Part shown: piece by piece, positions 58,241-64,000 of the stretch
Layout: the number at the start of each line of letters is the position of its first letter
Position numbering within the stretch: position 1 is the first letter of the stretch
NCBI GenBank assembly: GCA_020062545.1
Contig: JAGUWD010000007.1
Span: forward strand, 62,001-126,000
DNA: 64,000 nt
Origin: Thermodesulfovibrionales bacterium
Lineage (GTDB): Bacteria > Nitrospirota > Thermodesulfovibrionia > Thermodesulfovibrionales > Dissulfurispiraceae
Reading direction: 5' to 3'
Program-made: the position numbers and the translations under genes
Notes under the pieces: generated by a model
Told to the model about the DNA's origin: nothing
Databases searched by the model: none
What the model saw: the letters and a program-made list of their open reading frames with translations, nothing else

Positions 58241-59277
58241 CCTGTAATCCTTATATATAGAATAATTACGGCAATGCCTGTTCCAATCAGCGATGACACC
58301 TTGATTATATCAATCGCCTTTTCAGAAATAGTCAGGTAGTTTTCAGTCTTTTCTATCCCTATATATGGCTTCTGTATCTCGATGCCATTGTATGTTGAGG
58401 GTCCTCCTAATTTTACACCCAATGCACCTGCAATGGCAGCCTCGGGGATGCCTGCATTCGGGCTTAAGTGCTTTCTCCCATCATTAATCATGGTTTTCAG
58501 TGAACAGTGAACAGTGAACAGTGAACGGGAAACAAAGAAAGATGCAATAACAATCAATGTCCCGCTAATCCGTGCCGGGATATAATTGGCAATGTCATCG
58601 AGGCGCGCTGCTGCTCGGCCGAAGTCTTTGTACTTATCGTTTTTATACCCGACCATGGAATCCAGAGTGTTTACTGCCTTATATGCCATTGCAAGGGGAA
58701 GACCACCGATTGCGAGATAAAACAGGGGAGCGATAATGCCGTCTGAGAGGTTTTCAGATAAGGTCTCTATTGTTGCCTTTAATATCCCCTTCTCTGAAAG
58801 GTTTCCAGTATCGCGTCCGACAATCATTCCCAGATTGCTTTTTGCTGACTCTATGTCTTTATTTTTTACAGATTCGATTACAATTCTTGCGGAATTGATT
58901 AATTCTCTGACAGCAATGGTTGTGGATGTAAGGTAGACAAGTAGAGCAATAGAGCAGTAGAGCAGTAAGGCAGAAATGCTGCTTATCTTTGCTATTACAT
59001 AAACTATAAACCATGTTAGTCCGAAGGTTGAACTAACAATTATAAATACTAAAAATACTCCTTTGAGTCTGTCTTCTGTCTTCTGCCTACTGTCTTCTGT
59101 TCTCAGTATTTTCTCTGTTTTGTTTATGACGCTTCCTATAATCCTTACCGGATGGGGTAGCCATTTGGGATCACCGATGGCGAGATCCAGCAGGAATGCC
59201 AGAAGCAGTACCACAGGCGAAAGGCTGAAGGCTGAAGGCTGAAGGTCAAAAGTTAAGTATCGAAGGAAATCTGTCAT
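58237..59277 (-). CDS. cbiB: Adenosylcobinamide-phosphate synthase CbiB
   Basis: A 346-residue membrane protein: LLLAFLLDLAIGDPKWLPHP with the conserved GDP-PHPV region, ETLSENLSDGIIAPLFYLAI, VNTLDSMVGYKNDKYKDFG and the C-terminal HLSPNAGIPEAAIAGALGV. It joins the aminopropanol phosphate to adenosylcobyrate. No fewer than four repeat arrays (59221-59245, 59067-59101, 58940-58970, 58498-58527) are placed in the N-terminus and loops. Confidence 0.94.
   Translation of the reverse strand: MTDFLRYLTFDLQPSAFSLSPVVLLLAFLLDLAIGDPKWLPHPVRIIGSVINKTEKILRTEDSRQKTEDRLKGVFLVFIIVSSTFGLTWFIVYVIAKISSISALLLYCSIALLVYLTSTTIAVRELINSARIVIESVKNKDIESAKSNLGMIVGRDTGNLSEKGILKATIETLSENLSDGIIAPLFYLAIGGLPLAMAYKAVNTLDSMVGYKNDKYKDFGRAAARLDDIANYIPARISGTLIVIASFFVSRSLFTVHCSLKTMINDGRKHLSPNAGIPEAAIAGALGVKLGGPSTYNGIEIQKPYIGIEKTENYLTISEKAIDIIKVSSLIGTGIAVIILYIRITG
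58498..58527. repeat. 7-base tandem repeat in cbiB
   Basis: CAGTGAA units, four, encode SLFTVHCSLKTM. The same unit recurs between dsrB and dsrD and, degenerate, in cobU. Confidence 0.9.
58940..58970. repeat. 8-base tandem repeat in cbiB
   Basis: GAGCAGTA units, three, encode the hydrophobic run LLLYCSIALLVYL, which can form a membrane segment. Confidence 0.82.
59067..59101. repeat. 7-base tandem repeat in cbiB
   Basis: CTGTCTT units, four, encode RTEDSRQKTEDRLKG, close in sequence to the smc insert. Confidence 0.85.
59221..59245. repeat. 7-base tandem repeat near the cbiB start
   Basis: GGCTGAA units, three, encode DLQPSAFSLSPVV in the first 25 residues. Confidence 0.85.
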
Positions 59278-60821
59278 ATGCCGGTGATCCTTTTTATGAA
59301 ATCCATGTCTATATTTTCCTTTACAATATATGCGAGGTTATCGATTGCCCTGTCTTTAATACCGGAATATCTCACAGTCGAATTGAGAGGCGGGAGATTC
59401 TTCTTCTTTCTTGCATTGTTTATTATCCCTCTTCTGAACTGATCATTTTCAAAGATCCCGTGCAGATAAGTCCCCCAGCAGTTGTTGTTGATCGAACCAT
59501 CAAAAACATCCTTGATGCGTGATGCGTGATGCGTGATGCGTGAAATTCTAAACAATCCGATGTCTCCGGTGCTTGTGCCCATATGAATCTCGTAGCCTTT
59601 TAATGGCTTATAGCTCATAGCTGATAGCTCATGGTTTTTGTTGCCATGAGCCATGAGCCATGAACCATCAACTATCTCCGCTTCCACTCTGCATGTGGTC
59701 TTATTTTTCTCAAATGCCGTCTCTATATTCAGAAGACCTATTCCTTCAATCTCTTTGTGACTGCTCTCTATTTCATATGGGTCATATATTTTTTTACCGA
59801 GCATCTGGTATCCGCCGCACATGCCAATAATCTGAACTCCCTTTGCATAAGCCCTCTTGATGCTCTCTTCTAAATATCGCTCTTTCAAGAATAGCAAGTC
59901 TTTCATGGTATTCTTTGTCCCGGGTATGATAACAATGTCAGCATTTTCTACGTCAGCAGGGTTATCAGAATATACAAGCTCCACATCAGGCTCGTATAAA
60001 AACGGGTCAAAGTCTGTGAAGTTGGATATGTATTGAAGTTTGACGATGACTATCTTTATTCTTTCATGATTTGAAATTTGAAATTTGAAATTTGAAATTT
60101 TCTGAAGGGATAACCCATCTTCTTCAGGCAATCCGATGTCTTTTATATATGGCAATACCCCTATTACCGGTTTCCCTGTCTTATCCTTTATCATTTCGAG
60201 TCCAGGACTGAGTATCCCTAAATCCCCGCGAAATTTGTTAATGATAAATGCCTTGATGTACCTGCTATCCCTTCCGAGGAGTTTGATGGTCCCATAGAGA
60301 GATGCAAAGACTCCCCCTTTATCTATGTCGCCGACCAAAATTACAGGCGCCTTTGCATGTTTGGACATGGACATGTTTACGATATCCACATCCATGAGGT
60401 TTATCTCTGCAGGGCTTCCAGCGCCTTCCATGATTATGAACTCATATTTCTGAGAAAGTCTTTCAAAGGATTCCTTTACAGCCCCCCATGCGGTTTTTTT
60501 AAAGGCATAATACTCCTTTGCCTTCATTGTGGAATGTACTTTTCCCTGAATAATTACCTGAGAGCCCATGTCCCCTGATGCCTTGAGTAATATAGGATTC
60601 ATATCAATTATGGGTTCTATCTTTGCTGCCTCTGCCTGAAGCGCCTGTGCCCTTCCTATTTCTCCGCCATCAATGGTTATATATGAATTAAGCGCCATGT
60701 TCTGAGCCTTGAATGGAGCCACATCTATGCCCATGTCCCTGAAAATCCTGCAGAGGGCAGCCACAGTCAGGCTTTTGCCTGCTCCAGAGCCTGTTCCCTG
60801 TATCATTAATGCCTTAGCCAA
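59274..60821 (-). CDS. cobQ: Cobyric acid synthase
   Basis: A 515-residue CobQ/CbiP starting at TTG 60821, which has GGAGG seven bases upstream. ATP domain: IQGTGSGAGKSLTVAALCRI, FKAQNMALNSYITIDGGEIG, FIIMEGAGSPAEINLMD. Glutaminase domain: IIGMCGGYQMLGKKIYDPYE with the nucleophile Cys, and GTYLHGIFENDQFRR. It amidates the b, d, e and g side chains. Repeat inserts at 60069-60101, 59605-59668 and 59514-59542 lengthen linkers and loops. Confidence 0.95.
   Translation of the reverse strand: MAKALMIQGTGSGAGKSLTVAALCRIFRDMGIDVAPFKAQNMALNSYITIDGGEIGRAQALQAEAAKIEPIIDMNPILLKASGDMGSQVIIQGKVHSTMKAKEYYAFKKTAWGAVKESFERLSQKYEFIIMEGAGSPAEINLMDVDIVNMSMSKHAKAPVILVGDIDKGGVFASLYGTIKLLGRDSRYIKAFIINKFRGDLGILSPGLEMIKDKTGKPVIGVLPYIKDIGLPEEDGLSLQKISNFKFQISNHERIKIVIVKLQYISNFTDFDPFLYEPDVELVYSDNPADVENADIVIIPGTKNTMKDLLFLKERYLEESIKRAYAKGVQIIGMCGGYQMLGKKIYDPYEIESSHKEIEGIGLLNIETAFEKNKTTCRVEAEIVDGSWLMAHGNKNHELSAMSYKPLKGYEIHMGTSTGDIGLFRISRITHHASRIKDVFDGSINNNCWGTYLHGIFENDQFRRGIINNARKKKNLPPLNSTVRYSGIKDRAIDNLAYIVKENIDMDFIKRITGI
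59514..59542. repeat. 7-base tandem repeat in cobQ
   Basis: GCGTGAT units, four perfect copies, encode RISRITHHASRIKD. Confidence 0.9.
59605..59668. repeat. Two tandem arrays in cobQ
   Basis: CTCATAG/CTGATAG units, then after a short gap GCCATGA units, encode SWLMAHGNKNHELSAMSYKP. Confidence 0.8.
60069..60101. repeat. 7-base tandem repeat in cobQ
   Basis: TTTGAAA units, more than four perfect copies, encode KISNFKFQISNHER between the ATP and glutaminase domains. Confidence 0.9.
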
Positions 60822-60884
60822 TGCAGCCTCCGATTCCCTCTTTTCCCTTTCGAGAATGAGCGGAAATGCTATGTCCTTGTTGTT

Positions 60885-61514
60885 TCAGCATGGGATAGTT
60901 AAGTTTAACGCCTTTACAACAGGGTACTTTTCCCAGAACTCGATGATATTTACAGCAGCATTGTCCTGCTCTATCCTGAATATATTTTCAAGTGGAATCC
61001 CCATTATATGGCAGAGGATTATTCTGTTAACGCCGCCGTGGGCGACTATAGCGATATTTCTTGCCCCCTGAGAGTTGTGATCATTCAAAATTTTGTTTAA
61101 AGCGATTATGACCCTGTCCCTTACCTCAAGTGTGCTCTCTCCTCCCACAGGACTGTATTTAAGTGGATTGCCTGCCCATGCCTCAAATTCCTCCGGATAC
61201 TTATCTTTTATTTCATTGAATGACATTCCTTCCCATATGCCGAAACTCCTTTCTCTTAAATCAGGTATTACAATGGGTTTTAAACCATGAGGTTCAGCAA
61301 CTATTTCTGCACTCTTTAATGCCCTGATAAGGGGAGAGCAATAAACGGCTTTCAAGCCACTATAGGTCTTATATGACCTATTTAAGTATTTTGCAACTTG
61401 CTCCATCTGCTCTATGCCCTTTTCTGACAAAGGCACATCAATGCTTCCTTTGTATCGTTTTACTTCACTGCCTTCTGTCTCGCCGTGCCTGACTAAATAA
61501 AGTGTCGTAACCAT
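60885..61514 (-). CDS. cobC: Alpha-ribazole phosphatase-like histidine phosphatase
   Basis: A 209-residue histidine phosphatase: TTLYLVRHGETEGSEVKRYK with the catalytic RHG, VPLSEKGIEQMEQVAKYLN, FGIWEGMSFNEIKDKYPEEF and IVAHGGVNRIILCHIMGIPL with the second catalytic His. It removes phosphate from alpha-ribazole phosphate or the cobalamin phosphate. Related enzymes act on other substrates, but the operon fixes this role. It overlaps cobS by 22 bases. A 63-base gap with an RBS leads to cobQ. Confidence 0.9.
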   Translation of the reverse strand: MVTTLYLVRHGETEGSEVKRYKGSIDVPLSEKGIEQMEQVAKYLNRSYKTYSGLKAVYCSPLIRALKSAEIVAEPHGLKPIVIPDLRERSFGIWEGMSFNEIKDKYPEEFEAWAGNPLKYSPVGGESTLEVRDRVIIALNKILNDHNSQGARNIAIVAHGGVNRIILCHIMGIPLENIFRIEQDNAAVNIIEFWEKYPVVKALNLTIPC

Positions 61515-62305
61515 ATCGTTATCACCATTAAAAACAATATTTCCGAGATCTCACTCAGCGCGCCTAAATTATCACCAGTGAGGCCGTTGAATTTTTTATT
61601 GCAGAACTTCACTGTCATAAAGCCGAACATATACAAAAGTGCAAATAGCGTGATAAATAGTGTTACACTGCCTGTCCCATAAACCCTTAAGAGGTGCAGT
61701 TCTGCTATCAGTATGTACAGCACAATGACCAGCAGGGATGAAAAGATGACAGTATTCATATTTACATTATTGAGGAATATCCTGCCGAGACCGTCCTGCC
61801 GTGCTGATGTGCCGTGATGCATGGCTATAACCATTATCCACTTTGAAAACACAGGCATGAGAAACAGCATGGAATAAACTGTAAATACGGATGAGTTTGT
61901 AAAGAGGCTGCTTATTAAGAGGAACTTGAGCAGGATTACAGAAACTATGGCAACAACTCCTATGGCGCCTGTTGTGCTGTCTTTCATCACAGCAAGTCTT
62001 TTCTCTATGTCCGTTTCTCTATCTCCTGTTGATTTTACAGACAGTGCATCAAAGGTATCTGCAAGTCCGTCAAGGTGGAAGCCCCCGTTGCTCATTATGA
62101 GAATTGAAATAATCAGCCCTGCTGCAATTTCTGGAGAAAATATCTTTAAAAACAGCATGGCGGATAAAACCGCCAGCAGTCCCTGAAATGCACCTGCCAG
62201 AGGGAAAAAGGCTGCTGATTGCGCTATCTCTTTTTCGGAGACATCACCATTCACCCTTACAGGTACTATTGTCAGAAACTGAAATGCAAGGAGTAATTGC
62301 TTCAT
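61493..62305 (-). CDS. cobS: Adenosylcobinamide-GDP ribazoletransferase (cobalamin synthase)
   Basis: A 270-residue membrane protein: QLLLAFQFLTIVPVRV at the N-terminus, then the acidic motif GGFHLDGLADTFDALSVKS, KDSTTGAIGVVAIVSVILLK and the C-terminal LTGDNLGALSEISEI. It joins alpha-ribazole to the GDP-activated corrinoid. The ATG directly follows the cobT stop codon. Confidence 0.94.
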   Translation of the reverse strand: MKQLLLAFQFLTIVPVRVNGDVSEKEIAQSAAFFPLAGAFQGLLAVLSAMLFLKIFSPEIAAGLIISILIMSNGGFHLDGLADTFDALSVKSTGDRETDIEKRLAVMKDSTTGAIGVVAIVSVILLKFLLISSLFTNSSVFTVYSMLFLMPVFSKWIMVIAMHHGTSARQDGLGRIFLNNVNMNTVIFSSLLVIVLYILIAELHLLRVYGTGSVTLFITLFALLYMFGFMTVKFCNKKFNGLTGDNLGALSEISEILFLMVITIWLRHFI

Positions 62306-63367
62306 TTAATTCTGTATCTCGCTTGAAACACCGGCCTCGCCGAATGTTGCCATTTCTTTATATATCTTCAACCCTGCCTCTATCATGAGCATTGCCAATG
62401 CTGCGCCTGTGCCTTCTCCAAGCCTCAAATCAAGGTCAAGGATAGACCGTAACCCTATTTTATCAAGCATTGCCTTGTGCCCGATTTCAACGGAGTTATG
62501 GGCTGCAAACATATAATCTTTTACCCTCGGCTCGATGCAATATGCGATTAATGCGCCTGCTGTGGAGATGAATCCGTCAATGACAACCGGAATTCTGTTT
62601 GATGCAGCACCGAGTACCAATCCTGCGATGCCTCCAATCTCTGCACCGCCCACTTTTGAGAGGACATCTATTGCATCTTCAGGATTTGGATTATTCAATT
62701 TTATGCCCTCTTCTATCACCGTAATCTTTCTTTTTAATGACTCGTCAGTTATTCCCGTACCTTTGCCTGTAACCTCCGAGACAGGCTTTCCTGTGAGCAC
62801 AGATGCAATAGCGCTTGACGGCGTGGTATTCCCTATCCCCATCTCTCCTGTACCGAATATCTTATAGCCCTTTCTTGCATATCCATCTGCAAGCTCGATC
62901 CCTACATCTATGCATCTTATTGCCTCATTCCTTGTCATTGCAGGACCCTTTGTGAAGTTCTTGGTTCCTTTTATTACCTTCATGTTTACAAGGCCTTCAA
63001 TTTCTCCAAAATCGTGGTCAACGCCTATATCTACAACAACAACCTCTGCTCCAGCATGCCTTGCGAGGACATTTATGCCTGCACCTCCTCTCAGGAAATT
63101 AAATACCATCTGCTGCGTAACCTCCCTGGGATAAGCGGATACGCCATCTTCTGTAACTCCGTGATCTCCTGCGAAAGTGAAGATGACCTTTTTATCCAGG
63201 ACCGGACTCTTGTTTTCGGTAATGGCTACAAGCCTCCGTGCAAACTCCTCAAGCCTTCCGAGGCTTCCGAGGGGCTTTGTGAGGTTGTCGAGGTGTCTTT
63301 GAGCCATGTCATTCCATTCTTCATTCACTGACCCGATATTTTTGAGTGTTGCATTGAGTAAATCCAT
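62306..63367 (-). CDS. cobT: Nicotinate-nucleotide-dimethylbenzimidazole phosphoribosyltransferase
   Basis: A 353-residue Cob[59 protein letters not shown], and the catalytic glutamate in [19 protein letters not shown] near residue 317. It activates the lower-ligand base as the alpha-riboside phosphate. The base is likely the product of the ThiC-family gene at the other end of the operon. GTAGGAGAAGACAG precedes the ATG. Confidence 0.96.
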   Translation of the reverse strand: MDLLNATLKNIGSVNEEWNDMAQRHLDNLTKPLGSLGRLEEFARRLVAITENKSPVLDKKVIFTFAGDHGVTEDGVSAYPREVTQQMVFNFLRGGAGINVLARHAGAEVVVVDIGVDHDFGEIEGLVNMKVIKGTKNFTKGPAMTRNEAIRCIDVGIELADGYARKGYKIFGTGEMGIGNTTPSSAIASVLTGKPVSEVTGKGTGITDESLKRKITVIEEGIKLNNPNPEDAIDVLSKVGGAEIGGIAGLVLGAASNRIPVVIDGFISTAGALIAYCIEPRVKDYMFAAHNSVEIGHKAMLDKIGLRSILDLDLRLGEGTGAALAMLMIEAGLKIYKEMATFGEAGVSSEIQN

Positions 63368-63377
63368 CTGTCTTCTC

Positions 63378-63896
63378 CTACTTTATTTTTAAGGGTATTC
63401 CTGCGGTCACAAGATATACTTCGTCTGCTAAGGCTGCCATCTTTTGGTTTAAATAGCCTGATAAATCTCTGAATCTCCTTGATAATGCGTTGTCAGGGAC
63501 GATTCCAAGACCGACCTCGTTTGAAACAGTGAATAGCGAACAGTGGATAGTGGATAAGGAAGAAATAAAAGACCTTGTTTCTGCTTCAACATCCTTATTA
63601 TTAAGCATCAGATTCGAAAGCCATAGTGTCAGGCAGTCAAGAAGAATTATATCATAGCTTTTATGGATGTCAGATATCAGCGTCGAGATATTCAGCGGCT
63701 CTTCGAAGGTTGCCCATTCATCTGAACGTTCTTTTTTATGTTTTTCGATGCGTTCCTTCATCTCATCGTCCATGGACTGTGCAGTGGCTATGTAAGCTTT
63801 TCTACCACCATCTTTAGAAAGAATGTAATTATTGGCAAGCTGCAGGGCAAATCTGCTTTTTCCGCTTCTCGCACCGCCTATGATGAATGTTATCAA
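63378..63896 (-). CDS. cobU: Adenosylcobinamide kinase / guanylyltransferase
   Basis: A CobU of about 172 residues with P-loop [37 protein letters not shown] and the guanylyl-transfer segment, and [21 protein letters not shown] at 63911 gives a longer protein but lies in GAGGGGG; I prefer the TTG at 63896, six bases after that ribosome site. A degenerate repeat insert (63522-63559, [15 protein letters not shown]) is near residue 115-125. First gene of the leftward cobamide operon in the window. Confidence 0.92.
   Translation of the reverse strand: MITFIIGGARSGKSRFALQLANNYILSKDGGRKAYIATAQSMDDEMKERIEKHKKERSDEWATFEEPLNISTLISDIHKSYDIILLDCLTLWLSNLMLNNKDVEAETRSFISSLSTIHCSLFTVSNEVGLGIVPDNALSRRFRDLSGYLNQKMAALADEVYLVTAGIPLKIK
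63522..63559. repeat. Degenerate 7/8-base tandem repeat in cobU
   Basis: Imperfect CAGTGAATAGCGAACAGTGG-type units encode [10 protein letters not shown] in frame, just before the conserved [10 protein letters not shown]. Confidence 0.75.
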
Positions 63897-63911
63897 TTCA
63901 GTCCCCCTCAA

Positions 63912-63947
63912 AATAAAAAATCCTCATGGTAAAATACCATGAGGATT
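63912..63947 (-). terminator. Terminator-like hairpin ahead of cobU
   Basis: A perfect 13-bp inverted repeat AATCCTCATGGTA / TACCATGAGGATT (63919-63931 with 63935-63947) is followed on the minus strand by TTTTTTATTTTG. It stands right before the cobU ribosome site. It may end an upstream gene or act as an attenuator of the cobamide operon; the 53 bases beyond it in the window do not decide which. Confidence 0.8.
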
Positions 63948-64000
63948 GCACCCTGTTTCACTTCATCCTCTCCCTCATCCACGTGAAGGCTTTTTAGCTC

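Noticed and set aside
63940-64000. Cobalamin riboswitch upstream of cobU
   Set aside because: Only a GGGTGCAATCC-like stretch and a terminator hairpin are visible; no B12 box or P3-P6 core is within the window. Kept as a finding to test, not as a feature.

Overview
The window looks like a chromosomal segment from a strictly anaerobic, dissimilatory sulfate- or sulfite-reducing bacterium. It carries dsrAB with dsrD, the dsrMKJOP membrane complex, dsrC and dsrN. Multihaem cytochromes, a cysteine-type formate dehydrogenase and a corrinoid pathway built largely from anaerobic-type enzymes agree with that. Gene content and moderate base composition fit a Thermodesulfovibrionia-like member of Nitrospirota better than a classical Desulfobacterota lineage, but this is inference; no database search was possible. 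No rRNA, tRNA or CRISPR array was recognised. No stretch longer than 300 bases lacks a gene or a described element.

Layout. (1) Bases 1-7.0 kb, minus strand: the 5' end of hisD, then an acetate-uptake and activation operon (cNMP/CBS/DUF294 signalling protein, DnaQ-like exonuclease, DUF485, actP, acs). It is read from a sigma-54-like promoter at 7023-7038, and its first gene carries an apparent one-base frameshift. (2) 7.2-15.8 kb, minus: formate dehydrogenase with Fe-S and flavin subunits, directly behind a CbrAB-like two-component system (transporter-fused histidine kinase, NtrC-type sigma-54 activator) and a small membrane protein. (3) 15.8-21.9 kb, minus: gyrA and a MoxR / DUF58 / transglutaminase set. 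(4) 22.0-23.3 kb, plus: a small AT-rich accessory patch with an unknown secreted protein, a Sel1-repeat remnant and a DUF4160/DUF2442 pair. (5) 23.4-29.2 kb, minus: a GlcD-like oxidase, rpsU, an RRM protein and smc.

(6) 29.3-42.9 kb, plus: the sulfite-reduction locus, in order dsrA, dsrB, dsrD, a HAMP / heptahaem cytochrome / HAMP module, dsrN, a DVU0298-like HEAT protein, dsrC, an RsbRD-N protein, dsrM, K, J, O, P and a ferredoxin. (7) 43.0-44.3 kb, minus: tusA with DsrF-, DsrE- and DsrH-like genes, behind tandem promoters. (8) 44.5-63.9 kb, minus: a nearly uninterrupted cobamide operon from cobU to a ThiC-family gene that is probably bzaF (5-hydroxybenzimidazole synthase). It mixes anaerobic-type enzymes (CbiX, CbiH, CbiG) with CobF, normally a hallmark of the aerobic pathway. 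cbiD, cbiJ/cobK and cbiM are not in the window.

The most unusual feature is a set of more than twenty short tandem arrays of 7- or 8-base units. They are concentrated in the cobamide operon but also occur in smc, the formate dehydrogenase locus and the dsrB-dsrD gap. Most lie inside reading frames, where they add in-frame peptide segments without stop codons. Other structures of note are a 162-bp MITE-like element between cobF and cobO, a large hairpin between dsrB and dsrD, and a palindrome pair inside cbiA.
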